A DNA stretch of 64,000 nucleotides from an uncultured Bacteroidales bacterium (GTDB lineage: Bacteria; Bacteroidota; Bacteroidia; Bacteroidales; Muribaculaceae). This document shows, piece after piece, positions 43,733 to 52,108 of this stretch. The number at the start of each line of letters is the position of its first letter. The first letter of the stretch is position 1. A model generated the notes under the pieces. It made no database searches and was not told where the DNA came from. It saw nothing but the letters and a program-made list of their open reading frames with translations. The position numbers and the translations under genes are program-made. The stretch spans positions 62,001 through 126,000 of the forward strand of contig CADAZN010000015.1 in assembly GCA_902792435.1 (NCBI GenBank), read 5' to 3'.

Positions 43733-44730
43733 AACTAGCTAGATACATATTACTCATAGCTCTCACCTCTCTCATGATATTGGGAATATTTTGGGCGAGA
43801 GAAAAGGGTCGTGACGAGGTGTGCACCGAGGTCGTTATTGAGATTCTCAACAGCGATAGCACACAGTTTGTTACGCCCCTGGGTGTGATAGAGGAGTTGG
43901 AGAAGAAGCACATCATTGTCAAAGACAGGCCTGTGTGGCAAATCAATGTTGAGGACATTGAGAGGCAACTCGAAGAGTCGCCATATATCGAGATGGCTCA
44001 GTGTGTGTTTGAGAATGGTGGTCGGCTGAAAATCCAGGTACAGCAAATAGTACCGGTGATGCGCGTTTTTGAAGGTGACAAATCCTACTATGTCAACAAA
44101 GACGGCAAGCGCATGAATGCAAGTGCAACTTTCCACGCCGATGTACCCATTGTCATGGGTAAGTTCACACAAGCTTACGGCCCGTTAAGGCTGTGGCCCA
44201 TGATAAAATATGTGGAGCAAGACTCTGCTTTGAAATCGCTGGTAACGATGTACAGCATGCGCGACAGCAACAACATCTTCATCGTGCCTTCTATTCATGG
44301 CCATGTGGTGAATATGGGTAACTGCGACGACTATGAGGGCAAGTTCAAGAAACTGAAGCTTTTCTATGAGAAAGTGATGCCCGTGAAAGGATGGATGTAC
44401 TACGACACCATCTCGGTAAAATGGAACCATCAAGTGGTCGCTACCAGGCGTGACAAGATTGTTGAAGTGGTTGAAGAATATGATCCTGAGTTTGACGAGC
44501 AGGCCGATGATATCCAAACAATGCAAGTGAGCGGTGATAGCAAGGCCCCGGTAAACAAGATGGTAAAGCAAGGCAAGATATCGCAACCCGCAAAATCGGC
44601 TCCTGCCACCAAGGGCCCAGAGCCCAAGGCTGCTGCAGCAAAGCAAAACCAACCGCCCGCTGCTGAGCCTAAGAAAGAGCCGGCAGCTCCCAAGAAAGAG
44701 CCCGCTGCTCCAAAGAAAACAACAGGGTAG
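43729..44730 (+). CDS. ftsQ: FtsQ-like cell division protein
   Basis: A bitopic divisome protein: one N-terminal helix (ARYILLIALTSLMILGIFW), then a POTRA-like domain (FVTPLGVIEELEKKHI, ESPYIEMAQCVFENGGRLKIQV) and a beta domain. The start is taken as TTG at 43729, overlapping the murC stop (TTGA), because the first ATG lies within the membrane helix. The C-terminal 50 residues or so are rich in Pro, Ala and Lys with repeated KKEPAAP units, a disordered periplasmic tail of unknown role. Confidence 0.88.
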   Translation: MKLARYILLIALTSLMILGIFWAREKGRDEVCTEVVIEILNSDSTQFVTPLGVIEELEKKHIIVKDRPVWQINVEDIERQLEESPYIEMAQCVFENGGRLKIQVQQIVPVMRVFEGDKSYYVNKDGKRMNASATFHADVPIVMGKFTQAYGPLRLWPMIKYVEQDSALKSLVTMYSMRDSNNIFIVPSIHGHVVNMGNCDDYEGKFKKLKLFYEKVMPVKGWMYYDTISVKWNHQVVATRRDKIVEVVEEYDPEFDEQADDIQTMQVSGDSKAPVNKMVKQGKISQPAKSAPATKGPEPKAAAAKQNQPPAAEPKKEPAAPKKEPAAPKKTTG

Positions 44731-44783
44731 GGCGGCATGCAATAAAAAGATTTAAAACTTACTTATATATTTATTACTCATTT

Positions 44784-46163
44784 ATGACCAAGACACAATA
44801 TATTGTAGCATTAGAGATTGGCAGTTCGAAGATTGTTGGCGCTATTGCCGAGAAGAATCTCTCGGGCTATGTGCAAGTCAACCATCTCGAGGTGGAGAAA
44901 CTCATCAATAGCGTAAGGTATGGATGCGTTCAGAATGTGGAAAACACAAAAGGAGCTATCAACACTATACTCAAGAAACTGGAGAATAGAGTTAACGGAA
45001 CTATAGAGTCGGTGTATGTAGGCCTCAGCGGTCGCTCTTTGCACAGCGAGCCCACCGAGGTAAATCACAACCTCGATGCCACAGTGCCCATCACCAACGA
45101 TGTTCTGGAGAGGATTGTGAACGATGCAGGAAAAGATCCAATCAAGAATTACGAGACAATAGAGGTGGTTCCACGCACCTACTATGTTGACAAAAACGAG
45201 ACTAAGAGCCCTAGCGGTCAGTTTGGCTCTAACATCAACATCAAGCTCAACCTCATTGTGGCTAAGCCCAACTTGAAGCTCAACCTCGACAGGGTGATGA
45301 CTGGAGGAGCAAGAGTCAAGGACTACATGGTCACTCCTTTGGTGGTGGCCGACGAGATTCTGGAGCCTTCAGAGAAATCGCTGGGATGCATGCTCGTCGA
45401 CATTGGTGCCGAGACAACCACAGTCTCCATCTATAAAGATGGCGCCCTCGTTTACCTTACAACACTGCCACTGGGAGGACGCAACATCACTCGTGACATC
45501 ACAATAGGTCTCAATGTCTTGGAAGATACAGCCGAGAGGGTTAAGAAGAATATCAACAATCCTCTTGACAAGAATGTTGACCGCATCTCAATCGAGGGGG
45601 TTAACTCGATGGATGCAGCTAACTATATAGTGGCAAGAACAGGAGAAATTATTGCCAACATTAAGCAACAGATACAATATGCCGGAGTGATGGCTGTCGA
45701 CCTTCACAACATCGTGCTCATTGGTGGCGGTGCTCAGCTTCCTGGCATTGCACGTCGCATCGAGGACGAAATCAAGCTGCGCGTGAGATTGGGCTCTTTC
45801 CCACAGGGCATCAATATCCTTGACCACAACATCAACAGGGCTGAGTACATCCAGCTATTCTCGTTGCTCTCAAAGGCTGCCAGCAATATGCCTGCCAACC
45901 AGTCGTGTGTAAGGCCTAACGATTACAATGTTGCTGATGATGAATTTGTTCCTTCTTACCGCGATACCCATGAGAACGATGACCAATATGGCTATGATAG
46001 CTTCCGTGAAGATGAGCCCAAGCCCAACAAGGCTGTGACATCCCCATCGGGAGAAAGCCGTTCTTCTCAAACCAAGCGTGAGAAGAAAACTTGGTTCGAC
46101 AAATATCGCGAGAAAATCAATAGGCTAATGGCGGAGCCCGAAGATGAGGGACAGGACTTCTAA
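44784..46163 (+). CDS. ftsA: Cell division protein FtsA
   Basis: Actin-like ATPase that tethers FtsZ filaments to the membrane. IVALEIGSSKIVGAIAE forms the first phosphate loop, GCMLVDIGAETTTVSIYKDG the second, and IVLIGGGAQLPGIARRIEDE the adenosine site. The C-terminal amphipathic helix (WFDKYREKINRLM) is the membrane-targeting sequence. An acidic/serine-rich linker of about 60 residues precedes it. 459 residues, typical for the phylum. Confidence 0.95.
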   Translation: MTKTQYIVALEIGSSKIVGAIAEKNLSGYVQVNHLEVEKLINSVRYGCVQNVENTKGAINTILKKLENRVNGTIESVYVGLSGRSLHSEPTEVNHNLDATVPITNDVLERIVNDAGKDPIKNYETIEVVPRTYYVDKNETKSPSGQFGSNINIKLNLIVAKPNLKLNLDRVMTGGARVKDYMVTPLVVADEILEPSEKSLGCMLVDIGAETTTVSIYKDGALVYLTTLPLGGRNITRDITIGLNVLEDTAERVKKNINNPLDKNVDRISIEGVNSMDAANYIVARTGEIIANIKQQIQYAGVMAVDLHNIVLIGGGAQLPGIARRIEDEIKLRVRLGSFPQGINILDHNINRAEYIQLFSLLSKAASNMPANQSCVRPNDYNVADDEFVPSYRDTHENDDQYGYDSFREDEPKPNKAVTSPSGESRSSQTKREKKTWFDKYREKINRLMAEPEDEGQDF

Positions 46164-46205
46164 TGCACCCCAGTTTATTAACAAGAAAAACATCATTAAT
46201 ACTAT

Positions 46206-47618
46206 ATGGCAAATATTGACGAACTCAACGGCATGACCGACGCCACAGCAATGGACAACATAAAGATTGAGCAGAAGGACATCTTCGACAACATTGAAGA
46301 AAACCCCGGGTTCCAAAAGAAAGAAGAGCCTTCTAACCTCCCTTGCCTGATTAAAGTGATAGGTATTGGTGGAGGTGGTAACAACGCCATCAACCACATG
46401 TATGAACAGAAAATCAACGGAGTGTCGTTTGTAGTGATGAACACCGACCGGCAAGCGTTGAACAACTCGTCTGTTCCTAATCGTGTGCTCATTGGGCCCA
46501 ACACCACCTATGGACTGGGTGCAGGCAACAAGCCTGAGCTGGCTAAGGAGGCAGCCGAGGAGAGCCAGGAAGAAATCGCGGCACTCTTCGACGATGAGAC
46601 CAAGATGGTGTTTATCACCGCTGGTATGGGTGGTGGCACCGGTACTGGTGCTGCTCCTGTTGTGGCGCGCATAGCACGCGAAAAAGGTGTGCTCACCATT
46701 GGCATCGTCACCATCCCCTTCCTCTTTGAGGGAAAGAAGAAAATCATCAAGGCTCTTGCCGGTGCCGACGAGATGCAGAAGTATGTCGACGCACTCTTGA
46801 TTATCAACAATGAGCGATTGAGCGAGATTTATCCCGACCTCAACTTCATGAACGCCTTTGGCAAGGCCGACGACACGCTGTCGGTAGCAGCTCGCAGCAT
46901 CAGCGACCTGATTAATGTTGATGGCTACATCAACCTCGACTTCAACGACGTGAACACCACTCTGCGCGAGGGTGGCGTCGCAATCATCAGTTCGGGTTAT
47001 GGCGAGGGTGAGAACCGCGTGAGCAAGGCCATTCAGGATGCTCTCAACTCACCACTGCTCAAGAACCGCGACATCTATGGCTCGCAGCGCATCTTGATGA
47101 ACATCTACTATTCTCGCAATGCTAAGAACGAGTTCAAGATGAGCGAGATCGACGAGATGAAGAGCTTCATGGCTCAGTTCACGCTCGACCACGACATGAT
47201 TTGGGGTGTGGCCTACGACGACACCCTCGGCGAGAAAATTAAAATCACCATGCTCGCATCAGGCTTCAATGTGTCGCTCGATGCCGAGACAACCATGGAA
47301 GAGGGCGAGAAGAAGGGCGAGTCTAAAGCCGCTTCCGATGCCAGCCGCATCGAGATGGAGTACGGACCCAAGATTAACGAGCTCGACTTCGACCGTGCCA
47401 AGGCACAATACATCGTGCTACGTCCCGAGGATATCGACAACGACGAGATTGTCGACCTGCTCGACAAGAATCCCGCCTTCAAGCGCGATCAGCAGGTTAA
47501 AAACGTGTTCCGCGAGTTGCAGAATGCTCCCGTCAAGACAACGCCGAGCCGACCTGCTACACCGCTCAACAAGAAGAGGGGCACCACTGCCGGCACTATC
47601 TCGTTTGACAACAATTAA
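46206..47618 (+). CDS. ftsZ: Cell division GTPase FtsZ
   Basis: Tubulin-like GTPase forming the Z ring. The GTP-binding signature GMGGGTGTGAAPVVA has its GGGTGTG at residues 142-148, and NVDGYINLDFNDV matches the synergy (T7) region. After the core there is a charged linker (about 390-450) and a short basic tail ending KKRGTTAGTISFDNN that must serve as the partner-binding peptide. It does not resemble the E. coli-type tail. It is the last dcw gene. serS follows after 45 bases. Confidence 0.96.
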   Translation: MANIDELNGMTDATAMDNIKIEQKDIFDNIEENPGFQKKEEPSNLPCLIKVIGIGGGGNNAINHMYEQKINGVSFVVMNTDRQALNNSSVPNRVLIGPNTTYGLGAGNKPELAKEAAEESQEEIAALFDDETKMVFITAGMGGGTGTGAAPVVARIAREKGVLTIGIVTIPFLFEGKKKIIKALAGADEMQKYVDALLIINNERLSEIYPDLNFMNAFGKADDTLSVAARSISDLINVDGYINLDFNDVNTTLREGGVAIISSGYGEGENRVSKAIQDALNSPLLKNRDIYGSQRILMNIYYSRNAKNEFKMSEIDEMKSFMAQFTLDHDMIWGVAYDDTLGEKIKITMLASGFNVSLDAETTMEEGEKKGESKAASDASRIEMEYGPKINELDFDRAKAQYIVLRPEDIDNDEIVDLLDKNPAFKRDQQVKNVFRELQNAPVKTTPSRPATPLNKKRGTTAGTISFDNN

Positions 47619-47663
47619 ACTCTAACAATACATTTCTAAAAGAAATATTAGTAACAAACAATA

Positions 47664-48935
47664 ATGCTAACACTACAATTCATCAACGAGAACCCTGAAC
47701 ATGTGATTGAGCGACTGGCAGTCAAGAATTTCGACGCCCGTGAGCCAATCATGCGAGTGGTAGAACTTGACAAGCAGCGCCGAGCTGCACAAAAGGAGCG
47801 TGACGACAACGCGTCGCAGCTCAACAAAATGGCGTCGCAAATTGGCGCCCTCATGAAGCAGGGCAAGCGCGACGAGGCCGAGCAGGCCAAGGCCGCTGTC
47901 GCCGCTCTCAAAACCACCAACAAGGAAATCGACGACCGCATGACTGCCGCCGCCAACGAAATCACCGAGATCCTGCTCTCAATTCCCAATGTGCCCTACG
48001 AGGGCGTGCCTAAAGGACTCACTGCCGACGACAATGTGGTGGAAAAGACCGGCGGTCCCGAGCCACACCTCGCCGACGACGCTCTGCCACACTGGGAACT
48101 CGCCAAGAAATACAACCTCATCGACTTTGACCTGGGCGTGAAAATCACTGGCGCAGGCTTCCCCGTCTATGTGGGCAAGGGAGCCAAGCTGCAGCGCGCC
48201 CTCATCCAGTTCTTCCTCGACGAGGCTGGCAAGGCTGGATACCTCGAGATAGAGCCACCGCTGGTAGTTAACGAGGCTTCAGGACTTGGCACAGGCCAAT
48301 TGCCCGACAAGGAAGGACAGATGTATCACTGCCAAGTCGACAACTTCTACCTCATCCCCACTGCCGAGGTGCCTGTAACCAACATATATCGCGATGTCAT
48401 CATCAACCAGGAAGACCTGCCCAAGAAGAACTGTGCCTATAGCGCTTGCTTCCGTCGTGAGGCTGGGTCCTACGGCAAGGACGTGCGAGGCTTGAACCGC
48501 CTCCATCAGTTCGACAAAGTGGAAATCGTGCGCATCGAGCGCCCCGAGGACAGCTATGCCGCTCTCGAGGAAATGAAAGACCACGTGCAAGGACTTCTCG
48601 AGAAGCTTGAGCTGCCTTGGCACATCCTGCGCCTGTGTGGTGGCGACATGAGCTTCACAAGCGCCATCACCTTCGACTTCGAGGTGTGGAGCGCAGCTCA
48701 AAAGCGTTGGCTCGAGGTGAGCTCAGTTTCCAACTTCGAGACCTATCAGGCCAACCGCCTCAAGTGCCGCTATCGTGGCGACGACAAGAAGACACACCTG
48801 TGCCACACCCTCAACGGCTCGGCTTTGGCACTGCCACGCATCGTGGCCGCTCTGCTCGAGAACAACCAGACCCCCGAGGGCATACGCATCCCCAAGGCGT
48901 TGCAGCCCTACACAGGCTTCGACATCATCGACTAA
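47664..48935 (+). CDS. serS: Seryl-tRNA synthetase
   Basis: Class II aminoacyl-tRNA synthetase charging tRNA-Ser. An N-terminal antiparallel coiled coil (about residues 30-105, tRNA-binding arm) is followed by the catalytic core with TAEVPVTNIY, motif 2 in FRREAGSYGKDVRGLNRLHQF and motif 3 in GSALALPRIVAALLEN. 423 residues, normal length. It is probably cotranscribed with ftsZ. Confidence 0.97.
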   Translation: MLTLQFINENPEHVIERLAVKNFDAREPIMRVVELDKQRRAAQKERDDNASQLNKMASQIGALMKQGKRDEAEQAKAAVAALKTTNKEIDDRMTAAANEITEILLSIPNVPYEGVPKGLTADDNVVEKTGGPEPHLADDALPHWELAKKYNLIDFDLGVKITGAGFPVYVGKGAKLQRALIQFFLDEAGKAGYLEIEPPLVVNEASGLGTGQLPDKEGQMYHCQVDNFYLIPTAEVPVTNIYRDVIINQEDLPKKNCAYSACFRREAGSYGKDVRGLNRLHQFDKVEIVRIERPEDSYAALEEMKDHVQGLLEKLELPWHILRLCGGDMSFTSAITFDFEVWSAAQKRWLEVSSVSNFETYQANRLKCRYRGDDKKTHLCHTLNGSALALPRIVAALLENNQTPEGIRIPKALQPYTGFDIID

Positions 48936-48966
48936 ACGATTTTATTCAATCTCTCTTATAAACATT

Positions 48967-49005
48967 GAGCACCGCGCTGTTGAGATATCAGCACGGTGCT
49001 CATTC
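48967..49005 (+). terminator. Probable terminator of the dcw-serS transcript
   Basis: GAGCACCG (48967-48974) pairs with CGGTGCTC (48994-49001), with an inner GCTG/CAGC helix. The T-tract is weak. Confidence 0.6.
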
Positions 49006-49011
49006 CTTTAT

Positions 49012-49116
49012 AATGCACAGTTCACAGTTGAGAGTGATGAGTGATGAGTGATGAGGGATGAGGGATGAGTGGAGAGAGGAGAGTGAGAGAGGAGAGCTGA
49101 CAACTGATAACTGACA
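49012..49116 (+). repeat. Heptamer array downstream of serS
   Basis: Fifteen units in register, moving from AATGCAC and AGTTCAC through AGTGATG and AGGGATG to ACTGATA and ACTGACA. A small hairpin GCCCGAAGGGC with an A/T tract (49133-49151) follows. Confidence 0.9.
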
Positions 49117-49175
49117 ACTTTTATAATCTTAGCCCGAAGGGCAAAAATTTTTAGCGCGCAGCGCGGCCCCCAAAC

Positions 49176-49250
49176 AGTTGAGAGGGGAGAGCTGAGAACT
49201 GAAAACTGACTACTGAAAACTAATTAATTGTTTTTAATTGTTTGATAAAT
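49176..49250 (-). repeat. Heptamers and an inverted copy of the 43-base element
   Basis: Seven heptamers (AGTTGAG, AGGGGAG, AGCTGAG, AACTGAA and others) lead straight into ATTAATTGTTTTTAATTG and following bases (49223-49250). This is a partial copy, with one mismatch, of the element whose full copies lie at 51902 and 59071. Confidence 0.85.
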
Positions 49251-49331
49251 AACTGAATCGGAGACCTATATAAACAAAGAAAGAGCGAATAGTGCCGAAG
49301 CACATCTTCGCTCTTCTCCTCTCTCCACTTG

Positions 49332-49405
49332 CGGTGCGTACAGGACTCGAACCAGCGACCTCCTGCGTGACAGGCAGGCATTCTAACCAACTGAACTAAC
49401 GCACC
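49332..49405 (-). tRNA. tRNA-Asp (GTC)
   Basis: A 74-base cloverleaf on the minus strand: acceptor GGTGCGT with ACGCACC, D-arm GTTCAGTTGGTTAGAAT, anticodon stem CCTGC/GCAGG around loop CTGTCAC (anticodon GTC), T-loop TTCGAGT and discriminator G, as expected for Asp. The CCA end is not encoded. The T-stem (GCTGG/CCTGT) has a T-T mismatch and a G-T pair, weaker than usual. Confidence 0.93.
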
Positions 49406-49422
49406 ATTTGGAAATTGCGGTG

Positions 49423-49453
49423 CAAAATTACACACAATTTTTGAACTGACAAA
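49423..49453 (-). promoter_or_regulatory. Promoter of tRNA-Asp
   Basis: On the minus strand TTTG (49450-49453), exactly 19 bases and TAATTTTG (49423-49430), 18 bases before the tRNA 5' end. Confidence 0.85.
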
Positions 49454-49598
49454 ATTTTTCGGCATTTTTTTTCAAAAAAAATACTTTTTCTTCGCCTTTT
49501 TGGGTTGCTATTACAATTTATAGGCTAAAAATAGTAGTTGAATTTTTCATTTGGTATAGAAATACAAAAAACTATCCATTTTTTGCTACTAAAAGGGG

Positions 49599-49606
49599 TA
49601 GTTTTG
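49599..49606 (+). promoter_or_regulatory. Promoter -7 box of the LuxR-type regulator
   Basis: TAGTTTTG fits TAnnTTTG. A CTAC...GTAG inverted pair (49587-49600) overlaps its upstream edge and could be an operator. The -33 box is unclear. Confidence 0.5.
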
Positions 49607-49706
49607 CCGAAAATGTGAGAAAAAGAGTCCTAATTATTTGGAAATTATACAATTGTGTTTTTATTTTGCGTTTACTTTAAAGAAATTCTTAACAAATTAT
49701 TATCGT

Positions 49707-49922
49707 ATGACAAACACCAGTAGAGATTTAACGGTGCGAGAGCGAGAAGTACTTAAATATCTTGTCCAAGGATTGAGCAGTCGAGAGATCGCTGAGAAGC
49801 TGTATATATCTATTAATACAGTGCAATATCACCGCAAGCAATTATTGCACAAGACTGATTCACGCAATGTCGCAGAACTTATAGGTAAAACTTATAAACT
49901 AAATTTGATAGATTTAGATTGA
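49707..49922 (+). CDS. Small LuxR/GerE-type HTH regulator
   Basis: A 71-residue stand-alone DNA-binding domain of the LuxR (GerE) type: LTVREREVLKYLVQGLSSREIAEKLYISINTVQYHRKQLL contains the full four-helix signature, written here around the Ser-Arg-Glu-Ile-Ala turn and the Asn-Thr-Val-x-x-His recognition helix. No receiver or sensor domain is attached. I start at the ATG at 49707; a longer frame from 49638 covers leader sequence. It is monocistronic with its own terminator. Its targets are unknown. Confidence 0.85.
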   Translation: MTNTSRDLTVREREVLKYLVQGLSSREIAEKLYISINTVQYHRKQLLHKTDSRNVAELIGKTYKLNLIDLD

Positions 49923-49949
49923 TAATTTGTTACCATGAGGTACATCACT

Positions 49950-49981
49950 AAGCCATCTCACTTGCTGAGGTGGCTTTTTTA
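49950..49981 (+). terminator. Terminator of the LuxR-type gene
   Basis: An 11-base stem (AAGCCATCTCA with TGAGGTGGCTT), loop CTTGC, then a run of T. Confidence 0.93.
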
Positions 49982-49983
49982 TC

Positions 49984-50158
49984 AGTTGAGAGGGGAGTGA
50001 TGAGTGATGAGTGATGAGTGATGAGAGATGAGTGATGAGGGATAAGGGATGAGTGATGAGGGATAAGGGATGAGTGATGAGAGATGAGGGACAACTGAGA
50101 ACTGAAAACTGAGAACTGAAAACTGAGAACTGAAAACTCATAACTCATAACTTTTTAC
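49984..50158 (+). repeat. 25-unit heptamer array ending at a promoter
   Basis: Exactly 25 consecutive heptamers: TGATGAG, AGATGAG, GGATAAG and GGATGAG types to 50088, then TGAGAAC/TGAAAAC alternating, then TCATAAC twice and TTTTTAC. The next base (50159) begins the -7 box TATCTTTG of the following gene. Confidence 0.95.
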
Positions 50159-50166
50159 TATCTTTG
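50159..50166 (+). promoter_or_regulatory. Promoter -7 box of the second C69 dipeptidase
   Basis: TATCTTTG, 31 bases before the ATG at 50198. The -33 position falls in the heptamer array and has no TTTG. Confidence 0.6.
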
Positions 50167-50197
50167 CACAATTGAGTTTCATTAATAAGACCTACAC

Positions 50198-51880
50198 ATG
50201 AAGAAATTATTGATATTGATAGCGGCAGTGGCTTTGTGCTTGCCGCACAGTGAGGCTTGCACAAGCATACTTGTGGGCAAGAATGCCAGTGTCGACGGTT
50301 CGGTGATGTGCACCTATAACATCGACTCGTGGGGCGCGATGCACAAGATGTACCGCCATGAGGCGGGCACCCATCCTGCCGGCACCATGCGCAAGATTTA
50401 TGACCGCGACACGCGCGTCTATCATGGGCAGATTCCCGAGGCTCCTGTCACCTATCTGGTGAACGGCAACATCAACGAGTGGCAGGTGGCGATAGGCGAG
50501 AGCACCTTCGACGGCCGCGAGGAGCTCACCGACAGCACCGGCATCATCGACTACGGGTCGCTCATGGACCTGGGCCTGCAGCGCGCCCGCACGGCACGCG
50601 AGGCCATCGATGTGATGACGAGCCTGGTCGAGAAATACGGCTTTGAGAGCACTGGCGAGTCGTTCACCGTGTGCGACCCCAACGAGGCGTGGATTCTCGA
50701 GATGATAGGCTGCGGCCCCGGCAGCAAGGGCGTGGTGTGGATGGCGGTGCGTGTGCCCGACAACGCTGTGATGGCGCATGCCAACCAGAGCCGCATACGC
50801 CAGGTCGACCTCACCGACACTGCCAATGTGAAGATGTCGAAAAACTGCATCTCCTTTGCTCGCAAGCGCGGATATTTCAAGGGCAAGGACAGCGAGTTCA
50901 GCTTCTGCGACGCCTACAATCCGCCCACCTTTGGCGGACGTCGCCTGGGCGACAACCGTGTGTGGTCGATTTACCGCCGCCTCACGGGTGGCATGGATCG
51001 CTATCTGCCCTATGTCGAGGGAGTGAAACCCATGCGTGAGGTGGAGCCGTTGCCCATGTGGATAATCCCCGACAAGCCGCTGAGCGTCAACACCGTGATA
51101 GAATGCCTGCGCGACCATCTCGAGGGCACTCCCTTCACCTTCAACGATCCCGACGACCCGGGAGCGGGGCTCTACGACTCGCCGTTCCGTCCGCAGCCCT
51201 TGCGCTACGACGACCAGGGCACCACAATGTTCAACGAGCGTGCCGTGTCGACGGCGCACACTGCGTTCACCTTCGTGTGCCAGCTGCGCAGCTTCATGCC
51301 TCGCGAGGTGGGCGGCGTGATTTGGTGGGGCAACGACGACAGCGGCATGGTGGCCTACACCCCCGTCTATTGCTGCGCCAGCCGTGTGCCTCGTTGCTAC
51401 AACATCCCCGAGGCCGACGCGTTCCACTTCAGCGACCAGAGCGCCTATTGGGTGTGCAACTGGGTGAGCAACATGGTCTATCCGCGGTGGAGCCTCCTCT
51501 ATCCCGAGCTCGAGCAGGTGCGCGACTCGCTGCAGTCGAGCTATTTCGAGCGTCAGCACGAGGTCGAGAAGCGCGCCCTGGGCATGCTCCGGACCGACCG
51601 CGACAGCGCCATCAAGTTCCTGAGCGACTACGGCGACCAGGTGGGCGAACAGATGGTGGCACGATGGCGACAGATGGCCTATCACATGATAGTGAAATAT
51701 AACGACGGCGTGGTGCGCGAGGAGGACGAGCACGGGCGCTACAAGCGCAACTCCAGCGGCTTCCGTCCGCGACTCTCACGCCCCGGCATCTCGCCCAAGG
51801 CTCGCCACCAAATCCACAAGTCCACAGGCACCCGCTTCGAGGTGCCCCCAACCGACAAACTCGACACCTCCTATATGTAA
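50198..51880 (+). CDS. C69 family dipeptidase, secreted, GC-rich paralogue
   Basis: A second C69 (PepD-like) peptidase of 560 residues. The signal peptide ends at PHSEA and the next residue, Cys21 of ACTSILVGKNASVDGS, is the expected N-terminal nucleophile, so no propeptide is needed, unlike the paralogue at 6703. It shares GESTFDGREEL, ESFTVCDPNEAW and EVGGVIWWGNDDSGM with the family. The coding DNA is clearly richer in G and C at third codon positions than its neighbours and leaves long open frames on the opposite strand. Repeat arrays lie on both sides. Likely an acquired or differently evolving copy. Confidence 0.9.
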   Translation: MKKLLILIAAVALCLPHSEACTSILVGKNASVDGSVMCTYNIDSWGAMHKMYRHEAGTHPAGTMRKIYDRDTRVYHGQIPEAPVTYLVNGNINEWQVAIGESTFDGREELTDSTGIIDYGSLMDLGLQRARTAREAIDVMTSLVEKYGFESTGESFTVCDPNEAWILEMIGCGPGSKGVVWMAVRVPDNAVMAHANQSRIRQVDLTDTANVKMSKNCISFARKRGYFKGKDSEFSFCDAYNPPTFGGRRLGDNRVWSIYRRLTGGMDRYLPYVEGVKPMREVEPLPMWIIPDKPLSVNTVIECLRDHLEGTPFTFNDPDDPGAGLYDSPFRPQPLRYDDQGTTMFNERAVSTAHTAFTFVCQLRSFMPREVGGVIWWGNDDSGMVAYTPVYCCASRVPRCYNIPEADAFHFSDQSAYWVCNWVSNMVYPRWSLLYPELEQVRDSLQSSYFERQHEVEKRALGMLRTDRDSAIKFLSDYGDQVGEQMVARWRQMAYHMIVKYNDGVVREEDEHGRYKRNSSGFRPRLSRPGISPKARHQIHKSTGTRFEVPPTDKLDTSYM

Positions 51881-51882
51881 GG

Positions 51883-51948
51883 AGTTATCAGTTCTCAGGT
51901 TATTTGTCAAACAATTAAAAACAATTAATGTTTTTGCATTAGATACCG
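51883..51948 (+). repeat. Heptamers plus full 43-base element (left copy)
   Basis: AGTTATC, AGTTCTC and AGGTTAT lead into the 43-base element at 51902-51944 (begins ATTTGTCAAACAATT, ends GCATTAGAT). Its exact reverse complement is at 59071-59113. Confidence 0.92.
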
Positions 51949-52003
51949 TATTCTTAGCCATTCGGCTTTTGAGTATTATAGACAATTGACTCGGACTTTT
52001 TTT

Positions 52004-52093
52004 AGTTCTCAGTTTTCAGTAGTCAGTTATCAGATTATTAGTCAAACAATTAAAAACAATTTATTAGTTTTCAGTTTTCAGTTATCAGTTAAT
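52004..52093 (+). repeat. Heptamers flanking a partial element copy
   Basis: AGTTCTC, AGTTTTC, AGTAGTC, AGTTATC, AGATTAT, then the element core TCAAACAATTAAAAACAATT (52042-52061), then AGTTTTC, AGTTTTC, AGTTATC and AGTTAAT. Confidence 0.88.
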
Positions 52094-52108
52094 AAAATCT
52101 TAAAAACT

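Noticed and set aside
49984..50158. A CRISPR array
   Set aside because: Units are 7 bases, contiguous and without unique spacers; no cas genes nearby.
50207..51733. A 508-codon open frame opposite the second C69 gene
   Set aside because: Antisense shadow caused by GC-rich third positions; the plus-strand frame has a signal peptide and family motifs.
51986..52108. A 41-codon N-terminal extension of the ClbS/DfsB-like protein
   Set aside because: It is translated heptamer and 43-base-element repeat DNA; the ATG at 52109 gives the family N-terminus.
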